64,000 nt of DNA from Mycolicibacterium aurum (GTDB taxonomy: Bacteria; Actinomycetota; Actinomycetes; Mycobacteriales; Mycobacteriaceae): contig NZ_LR134356.1 in the NCBI RefSeq assembly GCF_900637195.1, positions 5,642,001 through 5,706,000 of the forward strand. The letters are read 5' to 3'. The notes below the pieces were generated by a model that saw only the letters and a program-made list of their open reading frames with translations, did no database searches and was not told the origin of the DNA. Shown in pieces: positions 1 through 8,957 of the stretch (position 1 is its first letter; every line of letters begins with the position of its first letter). The position numbers and the translations under genes are program-made.

Positions 1-3000
1 TCCGGCCGACGGCATCGACGCCGGCCGCAACGGACTGTTCGTGCGCGCCAACGCCGACGTCGTCTACGTGGCGTTCCGCGACACCGTCGCCGCTGTGGCC
101 CCGCGCGACGCGGTGGACTCGGGCGCCTGCAGCGAACTGCGCATCTGGGCCAATGTCGGGGCCGTCGGCGCCGACTTCGTGGGGATCCCCGGCGCCACCG
201 GAACCCTGCCGCCGGACAAGCGACCCCAGGTGGCCGGCGTGTTCACCGACCTCGAGGTCGCTCCGGACGCCGCCGGCCTGGCCGCGCGCATCGACGTCGA
301 CACCCGGTTCATCACCACGCCGACCGCGCTGAAGCTGGGCGTCATGGTCCTCGGCGTCCTTTGCGTGATCGCCTCGATCGTCGCGCTGTCGCTGCTGGAC
401 CGCTCCTCGGGCCGACGGATCCCCGACGAGCTCCGCCGCCCGCGCCGGGCCGGACTGTGGACCTGGCTGACCGACGTCGCCGTCGTCGGCGGTCTGCTGG
501 TCTGGCACATCGTCGGGGCCCAGTCCTCCGACGACGGCTACAACGTCACCATCGCCCGGGTCTCCGGCGAAGCGGGATACCTCACCAACTACTACCGGTA
601 CTTCGGGGCCTCGGAGGCGCCGTTCGACTGGTACCAGAGCGTGCTGGCACACCTGGCCTCCGTCAGCACCGCCGGCGTCTGGATGCGCCTGCCCGCCACC
701 GTGGCCGCCATCGCGACCTGGCTGATCATCAGCCACTGCGTGCTGCCCAGGCTGGGCAGGCGACTGGCGGGCAACCGGGTCGCGGTGCTGACCGCGGGCG
801 CGGTGTTCCTGGCCGCGTGGCTGCCGTTCAACAACGGGCTCCGGCCGGAGCCGCTGATCGCGTTCGGCGTCGTCGCGGCGTGGATGCTGGTGGAGAACAC
901 GATCGGAACCCGCCGGCTGTGGCCGTACGCCGTGGCGATCGTCGTCGCGGTGTTCTCCGTGACGCTGGCCCCGCAGGGTCTCGTCGCGGTGGCGCCGCTG
1001 CTGGTCGGCGCCCGCGCCGTCACCCGCATCATCGCGTCCCGCCGCCCGGTGGACGGGTTGCTCGCACCGCTGGCGACACTGCTGGCGTCGGCATCACTGC
1101 TCTTCGTCGTCGTGTTCCGCGATCAGACCCTGGCCACCGTCGCCGAGTCGGTGCGCATCAAGTACGTCGTCGGCCCGACCGTCCCCTGGTACCAGGAGTT
1201 CCTGCGGTACTACTACCTCACCGTCGAGGAGAGCGTCGACGGCTCGCTGACCCGGCGCTTCTCGGTGCTGATCCTGCTGCTGTGCCTGTTCGGACTGATC
1301 ACCGTGCTGCTGCGCCGCGGCAGCGTCCCCGGCGCCGTGAACGGTCCGGTGTGGCGGCTTGTCGGCACGACCGGCATCGGACTGCTGCTGCTGACCCTGA
1401 CCCCCACCAAGTGGGCCGTGCAGTTCGGTGCGTTCGCCGGGCTGGCGGGCGCGCTGGGGGCGGTCACCGCGTTCGCCTTCGCCCGCGTCGGGCTGCACAG
1501 CCGACGCAACCTGGCCCTCTACGTCACCGCGCTGCTGTTCGTGCTGGCCTGGGCGACGTCCGGGATCAACGGCTGGTTCTACGTGGCCAACTACGGCGTT
1601 CCGTGGTTCGACAAGCAGCCGGTGATCCTCGGCTACCCGGTGACGACGATCTTCCTGGTGCTGGCGATCGCCTGCGGCCTGCTGGCCGCCTGGCTGCACT
1701 TCCGCATCGACTACGCCGGCCACACCGAGGTGGCCGACACCGGACGCAACCGGGCCGTGGCCTCCTCCCCGCTGCTGGTGGTGGCGGTCATCATGGTGGT
1801 GCTCGAGCTCGGGTCCATGCTCAAGGCGACGGTGGGCCGCTACCCGGTGTACACCACCGGCGCCGCCAACATCGCAGCACTCTCCGGCGACAGCTGCGCC
1901 ATGGCCGACGACGTCCTGGTCGAGGCCGACACCAACGCCGGCATGCTCCAACCCGTCCCCGGCCAGCGGTTCGGCGAATACGGGCCGCTCGGCGGGGAGG
2001 ACCCCGTCGGCTTCACCCCCAACGGCATCAGCGACACCCTCGAGCCCGCCGAACCGGTGGCCGCCAACCCCGGCACGGTCAACTCCGACGGTCCCGTCGA
2101 CAAGCCCAACATCGGCGTCGGCTACGCGGCGGGCACCGGCGGCGGCTACGGACCCGAGGGCGTCAACGGATCGAACGTGTTCCTGCCGTTCGGGCTCGAC
2201 CCCGCGACCACTCCGGTGATGGGCAGTTTCGTCGAACCCGGGTCGGATCAGGCGTCGGTCGCCGCGGAGGCGACGTCGGCCTGGTATCAGCTGCCGCCCC
2301 GCACACCGGACCGGCCGCTGGTCACCGTCGCCGCGGCCGGCGCGATCTGGTACTACAACGAGGACGGCTCCTTCAACTATGGACAGTCGTTGAAGCTGCA
2401 GTGGGGTGTGCACCGGCCCGACGGCTCGTACCAGGAACTGGGCGAGGTCCAGCCGATCGACATCTTCGTGCAGAAGGCGTGGCGCAACCTGCGGTTCCCG
2501 CTGGAGTGGGCGCCGCCGGAAGCCAACGTCGCCCGCATCGTCGCCGACGACCCCAACCTGTCCGAGGATCAGTGGTTCGGGTTCACGCCGCCGCGCGTGC
2601 CCGTCTTGCAGACCGCCAGTGAGTTCCTCGGCACGCAGACCCCGGTGCTGATGGACATCGCCACCGCGGCCAACTTCCCGTGCCAGCGGCCGTTCTCCGA
2701 ACACCTGGGGATCGCCGAGCTACCCGAGTACCGGATCATGCCGAACTTCAAGCAGATCGTGGTGTCGTCGAATCAGTGGCAGGCGGCCCAGGACGGCGGA
2801 CCGTTCCTGTTCATCCAGGCGCTGCTGCGGACCGAGTCCATCCCGAGCTATCTCAGCGGCGACTGGTACCGCGACTGGGGCTCACTCGAGCGCTACAACC
2901 GGGTGGTGCCGCGCGACGAGGCGCCCGACGCCGCCATCGAGGAAGGGTCGACGCAGGTGTTCGGCTGGAACCGCGGCGGACCCATCAGGGCCCTCCCGTG

Positions 3001-3001
3001 A
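1..3001 (+). CDS. embA: Arabinosyltransferase EmbA, 5' end cut by window edge
   Basis: Membrane GT-C arabinofuranosyltransferase that, with EmbB, adds arabinose from decaprenyl-phosphoryl-arabinose to build the arabinan of arabinogalactan. The frame is open from base 2, so the N-terminus lies outside the window; about 1000 residues are present. Many membrane helices occupy the first 600 residues. The acidic GT-C loop reads SSDDGYNVTIARV, followed by ANYYRYFG-like residues; the EmbA-typical FRDQTLATVAESVRIKYVVG and a C-terminal carbohydrate-binding region ending GPIRALP are visible. These match EmbA rather than EmbB or EmbC, and embB follows with a 4-base overlap (GTGA), as in the emb operon. 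Not the complete gene; the product call is very secure. Confidence 0.96.
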   Translation, partial: PADGIDAGRNGLFVRANADVVYVAFRDTVAAVAPRDAVDSGACSELRIWANVGAVGADFVGIPGATGTLPPDKRPQVAGVFTDLEVAPDAAGLAARIDVDTRFITTPTALKLGVMVLGVLCVIASIVALSLLDRSSGRRIPDELRRPRRAGLWTWLTDVAVVGGLLVWHIVGAQSSDDGYNVTIARVSGEAGYLTNYYRYFGASEAPFDWYQSVLAHLASVSTAGVWMRLPATVAAIATWLIISHCVLPRLGRRLAGNRVAVLTAGAVFLAAWLPFNNGLRPEPLIAFGVVAAWMLVENTIGTRRLWPYAVAIVVAVFSVTLAPQGLVAVAPLLVGARAVTRIIASRRPVDGLLAPLATLLASASLLFVVVFRDQTLATVAESVRIKYVVGPTVPWYQEFLRYYYLTVEESVDGSLTRRFSVLILLLCLFGLITVLLRRGSVPGAVNGPVWRLVGTTGIGLLLLTLTPTKWAVQFGAFAGLAGALGAVTAFAFARVGLHSRRNLALYVTALLFVLAWATSGINGWFYVANYGVPWFDKQPVILGYPVTTIFLVLAIACGLLAAWLHFRIDYAGHTEVADTGRNRAVASSPLLVVAVIMVVLELGSMLKATVGRYPVYTTGAANIAALSGDSCAMADDVLVEADTNAGMLQPVPGQRFGEYGPLGGEDPVGFTPNGISDTLEPAEPVAANPGTVNSDGPVDKPNIGVGYAAGTGGGYGPEGVNGSNVFLPFGLDPATTPVMGSFVEPGSDQASVAAEATSAWYQLPPRTPDRPLVTVAAAGAIWYYNEDGSFNYGQSLKLQWGVHRPDGSYQELGEVQPIDIFVQKAWRNLRFPLEWAPPEANVARIVADDPNLSEDQWFGFTPPRVPVLQTASEFLGTQTPVLMDIATAANFPCQRPFSEHLGIAELPEYRIMPNFKQIVVSSNQWQAAQDGGPFLFIQALLRTESIPSYLSGDWYRDWGSLERYNRVVPRDEAPDAAIEEGSTQVFGWNRGGPIRALP

Positions 3002-6000
3002 ACGAACAGAACGGCAGCACAGGCCGCGCCGTGAACGATGTCCGAGTGGCGCGCTGGGTCGCGACGATCGCGGGTCTGCTGGGCTTCGTGCTGGCGGTCG
3101 CGACTCCACTGCTGCCGGTCACGCAGACGACCGCGACGCTGAACTGGCCGCAACAGGGCCAGGTCGGCAACGTCACCGCCCCGCTGATCAGCCAGGCTCC
3201 GGTGAGCCTCACCGCAACGGTGCCCTGCGACGTCATCGACAGACTGCCCGCCGACGGCGGTCTGGTGCTGGGCACCGCCCCCGCGGAGGGCCGGGACGCG
3301 GCGCTGAACGCGATGCTGGTCAACGTCACCGGCGGAGGGCAGGAGCGCAGCGACCCGGGAATCGGCGGCGGAGGGCAGGAGCGCAGCGACCCGGGAATCG
3401 GCGGCGCCAGGGTCGACGTGATCGTGCGCAACGTCGTGGTGGCCAGCGTGAGCCGGGACAGGGTCACCGGATCACCGGGGTGCGAGCGCATCGACATCAC
3501 GTCGTCTCTGGACGGCACGTACGCCGACTTCGTCGGCCTGACGAAGGCCGACGGGTCACCGCAGCGCACCGGGTACCCAGATCCGAACCTGCGGCCCGCC
3601 ATCGTCGGGGTGTTCACCGACCTGACCGGTCCCGCTCCGCCGGGGTTGTCGTTCTCCGCAACCATCGACACCCGCTTCACCACGCAGCCCACCACGCTGA
3701 AGCTGCTGGCCATCGTGCTCGCGATCGTTTCCACTGTGATCGCGCTGCTGGCGCTGTGGCGCCTGGACCGCCTCGACGGGCGACGGATGCGTCGGGTCGT
3801 CCCGACCCGGTGGCGCACTCTCACCGCGGTCGACGGCGTCGTCGTCGGCGGGTTCGCGCTCTGGTACGTCATCGGCGCCAACTCCTCCGACGACGGCTAC
3901 ATCCTGCAGATGGCCCGCGTCGCCGAACATGCCGGCTACATGTCGAACTACTTCCGCTGGTTCGGCAGCCCCGAGGACCCGTTCGGCTGGTACTACAACC
4001 TGCTGGCGCTGATGACGCAGGTCAGTACGGCCAGCATCTGGATCCGCCTGCCCGACCTGATCTGCGCCCTGGTGTGCTGGTTGCTGCTGTCGCGCGAAGT
4101 GCTCCCGCGCCTCGGCCCCGCGGTGTCGGGCAGTCGGGCCGCGCTGTGGGCCGCGGGACTGGTCCTGCTCGCGGCGTGGATGCCGTTCAACAACGGGTTG
4201 CGGCCCGAAGGACAGATCGCCACCGGCGCGCTCATCACCTACGTGCTGATCGAACGTGCAGTGACCTCCGGCAGGCTCACCCCCGCCGCCCTGGCGATCA
4301 CGACCGCGGCGTTCACGCTGGGCATCCAGCCGACCGGTCTGATCGCGGTGGCCGCGCTGGTGGCCGGCGGCCGCCCCATCCTGCGGATCGTCATGCGGCG
4401 ACGCCGACAGGTCGGGATCTGGCCGCTGATCGCGCCGCTGCTGGCCGCGGGCACCATCGTGCTGGCTGTGGTGTTCGCCGACCAGACCCTGGCAACAGTG
4501 TTGGAAGCCACCAAGATTCGTACCGCAATCGGTCCGAGCCAGGAGTGGTGGACCGAGAACCTGCGCTACTACTACCTGATCCTGCCGACCACCGACGGCG
4601 CGATAGCCCGCCGGGTGGCGTTCCTGTTCACCGCGTTGTGCCTGTTCTCGTCGCTGTTCATCATGTTGCGGCGCAAGCGGGTTCCCGGGGTCGCGCGCGG
4701 GCCCGCCTGGCGGCTGATGGGCGTCATCTTCGCCACCATCTTCTTCCTGATGTTCACCCCCACCAAGTGGATCCACCACTTCGGCCTGTTCGCCGCGGTA
4801 GGTGGTGCGATGGCGGCGCTGGCGACCGTGCTGGTGTCCCCGGTGGTGCTGCGGTCGGCGCGCAACCGCATGACGTTCCTCGCCGCCGTCCTGTTCATCC
4901 TGGCGCTGTGCTTCGCGTCGACGAACGGCTGGTGGTACGTCTCGAACTTCGGTGCGCCATACAACAACTCGGTGCCGCAACTCGGCGGGGTGACCGCCAG
5001 CACGGTGTTCTTCATCCTCTTCGGCATCGCCGCGCTGTGGGCGTTCTGGCTGCATCTGGCCCAGCGCCGGGAATCGCGGGTGGTCAACGTCCTGACCGCT
5101 GCGCCGATTCCGATCGCCGCCGGGCTGATGGTCCTGTTCATGGTCGCGTCGATGGCCATCGGTGTCGTGCGCCAGTACCCCACGTACTCCAACGGCTGGG
5201 CCAACATCCGCGCCTTCGCCGGTGGGTGCGGTCTGGCCGACGACGTCCTCGTCGAGCCCGACTCCAACGACGGCTTCCTGCAGGCACTGCCGGGCGATTA
5301 CGGTCGCCTGGGCCCGCTGGGCGGCACCGACCCGGTCGGCTTCTCCCCCAACGGTGTTCCCGACCGGATCATCGCCGAGGCGATCCGGCTGAACAACCCG
5401 CAGCCCGGCACCGACTACGACTGGCAGCGCCCCATCAAGCTGTCCCGCCCCGGCGTCAACGGGTCGACCGTGCCACTGCCGTACGGCCTCGACCCGGCGC
5501 GGGTCCCGGTGGCCGGAACGTATTCGCTTGGGCCGCAACAGGAGAGCCGCCTCGCCTCCGCCTGGTACCAGCTCCCGGCGCCCGACGACGCGCATCCGCT
5601 CGTGGTGATCACCGCAGCGGGGACGATCTCGGGCACCAGCGTCGCGAACGCGTTCACCTCCGGCCAGACCGTTGAGCTGGAGTATGCGCTGCCAGGACCG
5701 GACGGCGCGCCTGCCCCGGCAGGAAGGGTCAGCCCCTACGACATCGGCCCGACCCCGTCCTGGCGCAACCTGCGCTACCCGAGGGCCCAGATTCCCGCCG
5801 ACGCGATCGCGGTCAGGGTGGTGGCCGAGGACCTGTCGCTCGGCCAGGGCGACTGGGTCGCGGTGACACCCCCGCGGGTTCCCGAGGTGCGTTCCGTGCA
5901 GGAGTACATCGGGTCGCAGCAACCCGTGATGATGGACTGGGCGGTGGGCCTGGCGTTCCCGTGCCAGCAGCCCATGCTGCACGCCAACGGCGTCACCGAG

Positions 6001-6273
6001 ATCCCGAAGTTCCGCATCTCGCCGGACTACTACGCGAAACTGCAGAGCACCGACACCTGGCAGGACGGCATCAACGGCGGCCTGCTCGGGATCTCGGACC
6101 TGCTGTTGCGGGCATCGGTGATGTCGACCTATCTGTCCAAGGACTGGGGCCAGGACTGGGGCTCGCTGCGCCGCTTCGACACCATCGTCGAGGCGCAGCC
6201 GGCCGACATCGAACTGGGCCAGTCCACGCACTCCGGACTGTGGTCGCCGGGACCGATCCGCATCCAGCCGTGA
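2998..6273 (+). CDS. embB: Arabinosyltransferase EmbB
   Basis: GT-C arabinosyltransferase of the EmbA-EmbB pair, the ethambutol target. GTG at 2998 overlaps the embA stop (GTGA), giving 1091 residues; a second in-frame GTG lies at 3031. The N-terminal helix starts near RWVATIAGLLGFVL, the first periplasmic domain follows, then about a dozen further helices and the C-terminal carbohydrate-binding domain ending GPIRIQP. The loop SSDDGYILQMARV keeps the Met (about residue 305) that corresponds to the Mtb M306 resistance position, so no resistance change is visible there. Odd feature: residues 112-135 are an in-frame insertion made of two identical 12-residue repeats, absent from the Mtb protein as I remember it. 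Confidence 0.97.
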   Translation: MNEQNGSTGRAVNDVRVARWVATIAGLLGFVLAVATPLLPVTQTTATLNWPQQGQVGNVTAPLISQAPVSLTATVPCDVIDRLPADGGLVLGTAPAEGRDAALNAMLVNVTGGGQERSDPGIGGGGQERSDPGIGGARVDVIVRNVVVASVSRDRVTGSPGCERIDITSSLDGTYADFVGLTKADGSPQRTGYPDPNLRPAIVGVFTDLTGPAPPGLSFSATIDTRFTTQPTTLKLLAIVLAIVSTVIALLALWRLDRLDGRRMRRVVPTRWRTLTAVDGVVVGGFALWYVIGANSSDDGYILQMARVAEHAGYMSNYFRWFGSPEDPFGWYYNLLALMTQVSTASIWIRLPDLICALVCWLLLSREVLPRLGPAVSGSRAALWAAGLVLLAAWMPFNNGLRPEGQIATGALITYVLIERAVTSGRLTPAALAITTAAFTLGIQPTGLIAVAALVAGGRPILRIVMRRRRQVGIWPLIAPLLAAGTIVLAVVFADQTLATVLEATKIRTAIGPSQEWWTENLRYYYLILPTTDGAIARRVAFLFTALCLFSSLFIMLRRKRVPGVARGPAWRLMGVIFATIFFLMFTPTKWIHHFGLFAAVGGAMAALATVLVSPVVLRSARNRMTFLAAVLFILALCFASTNGWWYVSNFGAPYNNSVPQLGGVTASTVFFILFGIAALWAFWLHLAQRRESRVVNVLTAAPIPIAAGLMVLFMVASMAIGVVRQYPTYSNGWANIRAFAGGCGLADDVLVEPDSNDGFLQALPGDYGRLGPLGGTDPVGFSPNGVPDRIIAEAIRLNNPQPGTDYDWQRPIKLSRPGVNGSTVPLPYGLDPARVPVAGTYSLGPQQESRLASAWYQLPAPDDAHPLVVITAAGTISGTSVANAFTSGQTVELEYALPGPDGAPAPAGRVSPYDIGPTPSWRNLRYPRAQIPADAIAVRVVAEDLSLGQGDWVAVTPPRVPEVRSVQEYIGSQQPVMMDWAVGLAFPCQQPMLHANGVTEIPKFRISPDYYAKLQSTDTWQDGINGGLLGISDLLLRASVMSTYLSKDWGQDWGSLRRFDTIVEAQPADIELGQSTHSGLWSPGPIRIQP
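3331..3402 (+). repeat. Perfect tandem 36-bp duplication inside embB
   Basis: Two identical 36-base units (3331-3366 and 3367-3402) encode GGGQERSDPGIG twice. The unit contains GAGCGCAGCGACCCGGGAAT. It sits in the first periplasmic domain, between the conserved segments NAMLVNVT and ARVDVIVRNVVV, where Mtb EmbB joins the flanks directly. The copies are base-identical, suggesting recent duplication of an inserted element. Confidence 0.93.
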
Positions 6274-7148
6274 CCGGCAGGATCGGACTGGGCCGCGCCA
6301 CGCTGTCGCGTGTCCTGGAGACCCGGTTCCGGTTGCGGACCGCGTTGTTCGACCAGACCCCCGCCGACGCCTGGGCCGACAACGCCGACCTGCTGGAGCC
6401 GGCGTTCTGGGACCGCGCTGCCGGCGAATGGAAGATCGTGATCCAGACCTGGGTCATCCAGGTCGACGGGCTGACCGTGCTGGTGGACACCGGGGTCGGC
6501 AACGACCGCGACCGCCCCCACATGCCGCCACTGCACCAACTCGACACCGGCTTCCTGGCCGCACTCGCCGACGCCGGCGTGCAGCCCGAGGACGTCGACA
6601 TCGTCGTCAACACCCATCTGCACACCGACCACGTCGGCTGGAACACCCGACAGGGTCCTCACGGGTGGGTGCCGACATTCCCCAACGCCCGCTACCTGAT
6701 GCCCGAAGCCGACTACCGGCATTTCTCCCCCGACGGCCCCGGCGACCGCGAGGGCATGCGAACCGTGTTCTCCGACAGCGTGTTACCGGTAGAAGCGCAG
6801 ATGGAGCTGTTCTCCGGCGACCACCGGGTCAGCGAATCGCTGTGGCTGCGGCCCGCGCCGGGCCACACCCCCGGATCCTCGGTGGCGTGGCTCGACGCCG
6901 GTGTGCCCGCGGTGTTCGTCGGCGATCTGACACACTGCCCGATCCAGCTCCCGCGCCCCGACGACGCGTGCGCGTTCGACGAGGACCCCGCAGCGGCGGC
7001 GACCACCCGCAACCGGGTGCTCACCGAGGCGTCGCGGCGGCGCGCCGCCGTCATCCCCGCCCACTACCCAGGCCACGGCGGAGCCACCGTGATCGCTCGC
7101 GGCGACGCCTTCATGGTCGACGACTGGCTCGACCTGCCACCGATCTAG
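6270..7148 (+). CDS. MBL-fold metallo-hydrolase
   Basis: Predicted metallo-beta-lactamase-fold hydrolase of 292 residues; substrate unknown. GTG at 6270 overlaps the embB stop by four bases, so it is probably translated from the emb transcript. The signature THLHTDHVGWN (about residues 114-124) supplies the HxHxDH zinc ligands; a further His is in APGHTPGSS and an Asp in FVGDLTHCP, with a C-terminal HYPGHG. No signal peptide. The lactonase-like layout suggests AHL-lactonase or related quinone/phenol-ester families, but I cannot assign a substrate. Its stop (TAG, 7146-7148) overlaps the stop of the converging kinase gene inside a CTAG. The gene is not at this place in Mtb. Confidence 0.85.
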   Translation: MTGRIGLGRATLSRVLETRFRLRTALFDQTPADAWADNADLLEPAFWDRAAGEWKIVIQTWVIQVDGLTVLVDTGVGNDRDRPHMPPLHQLDTGFLAALADAGVQPEDVDIVVNTHLHTDHVGWNTRQGPHGWVPTFPNARYLMPEADYRHFSPDGPGDREGMRTVFSDSVLPVEAQMELFSGDHRVSESLWLRPAPGHTPGSSVAWLDAGVPAVFVGDLTHCPIQLPRPDDACAFDEDPAAAATTRNRVLTEASRRRAAVIPAHYPGHGGATVIARGDAFMVDDWLDLPPI

Positions 7149-8539
7149 CCCTGGTTGTCGTTGGCGGTCGGATCGGTGTTCTCCTGCAGGATGTCGTCGT
7201 GGCAGTCGACCTGGCTCTGCCCGGTCTGCTCCATGCACACCAGCACCGGGGTGTCGGGGTTCTGATTGCCCGCGCCGGGGTCGGGGGTGGTACTCGGATG
7301 CGGGATCTCACCCGGATACAGCGACCACAACGGCTCCCCTGAGGATGTCAGCCGCGCGCAGTAGGCGGGTTCGCCGCCTTCGGTGACCCCGGCCCCGCCC
7401 AGCGTGGCGCAGTCCGCGCCCACGACCACCACCGGCAACGTCACGTTCCCCGACGGGGGCGCGGTGGTGGTGGGAGTCTCGCGGGCGTCGGTACGCAGTT
7501 CCTGCCGCTCGAACACCGCCAGCAGGACCACGGCGACAACGGCGACCAGCGACAGCGCCAGCGCCGCCGCCACCAGGATGCGGCCCCGCGACTTCGTCGG
7601 CGGCTTCGGTCCGGGTGCCGCCTTGGCATGCCGCGGCCCGGGCGCCGCGCCGGCGAACCGGGTGGCCTCGGGGTCATGCGACGAATCCGGGTGCACCGCG
7701 CCGCTGCGGTTGGCCAGCGCGCGGGCGAAGTCGACACAGCGGTCGTACCGGTCGGCCGGAGACTTGGCCAGGGCCTTCTCGAAAGCAGCTCCCAGGCCCG
7801 ACAATTCGGGTCGGTGCACCCCGATCGACGGCGGCTGAGCGGTGAGGTGCTGGCTGATCACGATCGCCGGATTGGAGTGCTGGAACGGCGGAGAACCGGT
7901 GAGCAGCTGGAATGCCGTGGCAGCCAACGCATACTGGTCGGCGCGGCCGTCGATCGCGTGGTCGGCGGTCAGCTGTTCCGGCGCCGAGTACGCCACCGTG
8001 CCGACGGTCATGTTCGTCCCGGTCAGCGCGCTGACCTCACCGAGCCTGCGGGCAATACCGAAGTCCGCCAACATGATCCGCTCGTTCTCGGTCTCCGGAT
8101 CGGCGATCAGGATGTTGGCGGGTTTGACATCGCGGTGCAGCAGGCCGCGCTGATGTGCGTAGTCGAGCGCTTCCCCCACCGCCGTCACGATCCGGATCAC
8201 CAGCGCGGGCGGCATCCCGTGCGGATAACGCTCGGTGAGCAGCCGGGCAGCGTCGGTCCCTTCGACGTGGTCCATCGAGATCCACAGCCGGCCCTCGAAG
8301 TCACCACGGTCGTGCACCTGCACGATGTGCGGGTGCCACAGCGTGGCCGCGATGTCGGCCTCCCGGTTGAAGCGCTCCCGATATTCGTTGTCGGCACACA
8401 CCGCGGCCGACAGCACCTTCAGCGCGTCGTAGCGCGGCAGTCGCGGATGCCTCGCCAGATACACCTCGCCCATGCCACCGGCGCCCAATCGTCGCGAGAT
8501 CGTATAACCCGAGATCACCTCGCCGTCGCTCAGCGGCAT
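7145..8539 (-). CDS. Transmembrane Ser/Thr protein kinase, PknF-like
   Basis: Receptor-type Hanks kinase of 464 residues. The kinase domain spans about residues 10-280: P-loop GAGGMGEV, catalytic Lys41 (ALKVL), HRDVKPAN with Asp137, DFG at 159-161, activation segment TNMTVGTVAYSAPE. A Pro/Lys-rich juxtamembrane stretch is followed by a single membrane helix (about 321-343) and an outside domain of about 115 residues with four cysteines (377, 394, 435, 446), compatible with two disulfides. The kinase domain strongly recalls Mtb PknF (HSNPAVVISQHLSA-type segment is present). It lies in the insert between embB and accD4, converging on the MBL gene with overlapping stops. The ligand sensed is unknown. 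Confidence 0.93.
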   Translation of the reverse strand: MPLSDGEVISGYTISRRLGAGGMGEVYLARHPRLPRYDALKVLSAAVCADNEYRERFNREADIAATLWHPHIVQVHDRGDFEGRLWISMDHVEGTDAARLLTERYPHGMPPALVIRIVTAVGEALDYAHQRGLLHRDVKPANILIADPETENERIMLADFGIARRLGEVSALTGTNMTVGTVAYSAPEQLTADHAIDGRADQYALAATAFQLLTGSPPFQHSNPAIVISQHLTAQPPSIGVHRPELSGLGAAFEKALAKSPADRYDRCVDFARALANRSGAVHPDSSHDPEATRFAGAAPGPRHAKAAPGPKPPTKSRGRILVAAALALSLVAVVAVVLLAVFERQELRTDARETPTTTAPPSGNVTLPVVVVGADCATLGGAGVTEGGEPAYCARLTSSGEPLWSLYPGEIPHPSTTPDPGAGNQNPDTPVLVCMEQTGQSQVDCHDDILQENTDPTANDNQG

Positions 8540-8576
8540 GCGCGGATCCTATCGGCTTGGTTGATCATGACGTCGA

Positions 8577-8957
8577 TCACGATCTCTGCCTGCGGGTACG
8601 CATCCGCTCGACGAGCGAGCGGGCCTCCGCCGGGTGCATCACCTCGGTAGTCGCCAGGCTGGTCGCCTCGCGGATGATCGCCCTCAGTTCCACACCGTCG
8701 ATCACCTGGTTGGCCAGGGCGACCAGGTCGATCCGCGCGATCACCGCCTCGATGGCCTCGGCAGGCAACCGGTCACGCACGATCGCGGTCATGTCGAGCT
8801 CGGAGATGACGGCGGCCACGACAACGGAGAGTACGGCCTGCGCCTCGCGCCTGCCGCGCGTGAACAGTCCACCCACCAACGGCAGGGACTCGCAATTGCG
8901 GTAGGCAGCGAGCAGCAGCGACGATTCTGCGCCTGCTGCTGGCTCAGTGGGGCGCAC
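8577..8957 (-). CDS. Small helical hypothetical protein
   Basis: 126-residue protein starting at GTG 8957, overlapping the end of the upstream DUF4331 gene by 14 bases. It contains short helical repeats of the pattern AIVRDRLPAEAIEAVIARIDL / VALANQVIDGVEL / RAIIREATSLAT, a pattern I associate with the N-terminal region of some mycobacterial RDD-domain membrane proteins. There is no membrane segment or catalytic motif here. A hydrophobic stretch (LLLAAYR, LVGGLF) near the N-terminus is too short for a helix. No clear Shine-Dalgarno precedes the start. Function unknown; co-oriented with, and probably co-transcribed with, the DUF4331 gene. Confidence 0.65.
   Translation of the reverse strand: MRPTEPAAGAESSLLLAAYRNCESLPLVGGLFTRGRREAQAVLSVVVAAVISELDMTAIVRDRLPAEAIEAVIARIDLVALANQVIDGVELRAIIREATSLATTEVMHPAEARSLVERMRTRRQRS

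Noticed and set aside
1094..2704. Long antisense open frame to embA, and a similar one (about 3556-6231) antisense to embB
   Set aside because: These are shadow frames in GC-rich DNA; they have no family motifs, low-complexity composition, and lie under genes with clear protein signatures.
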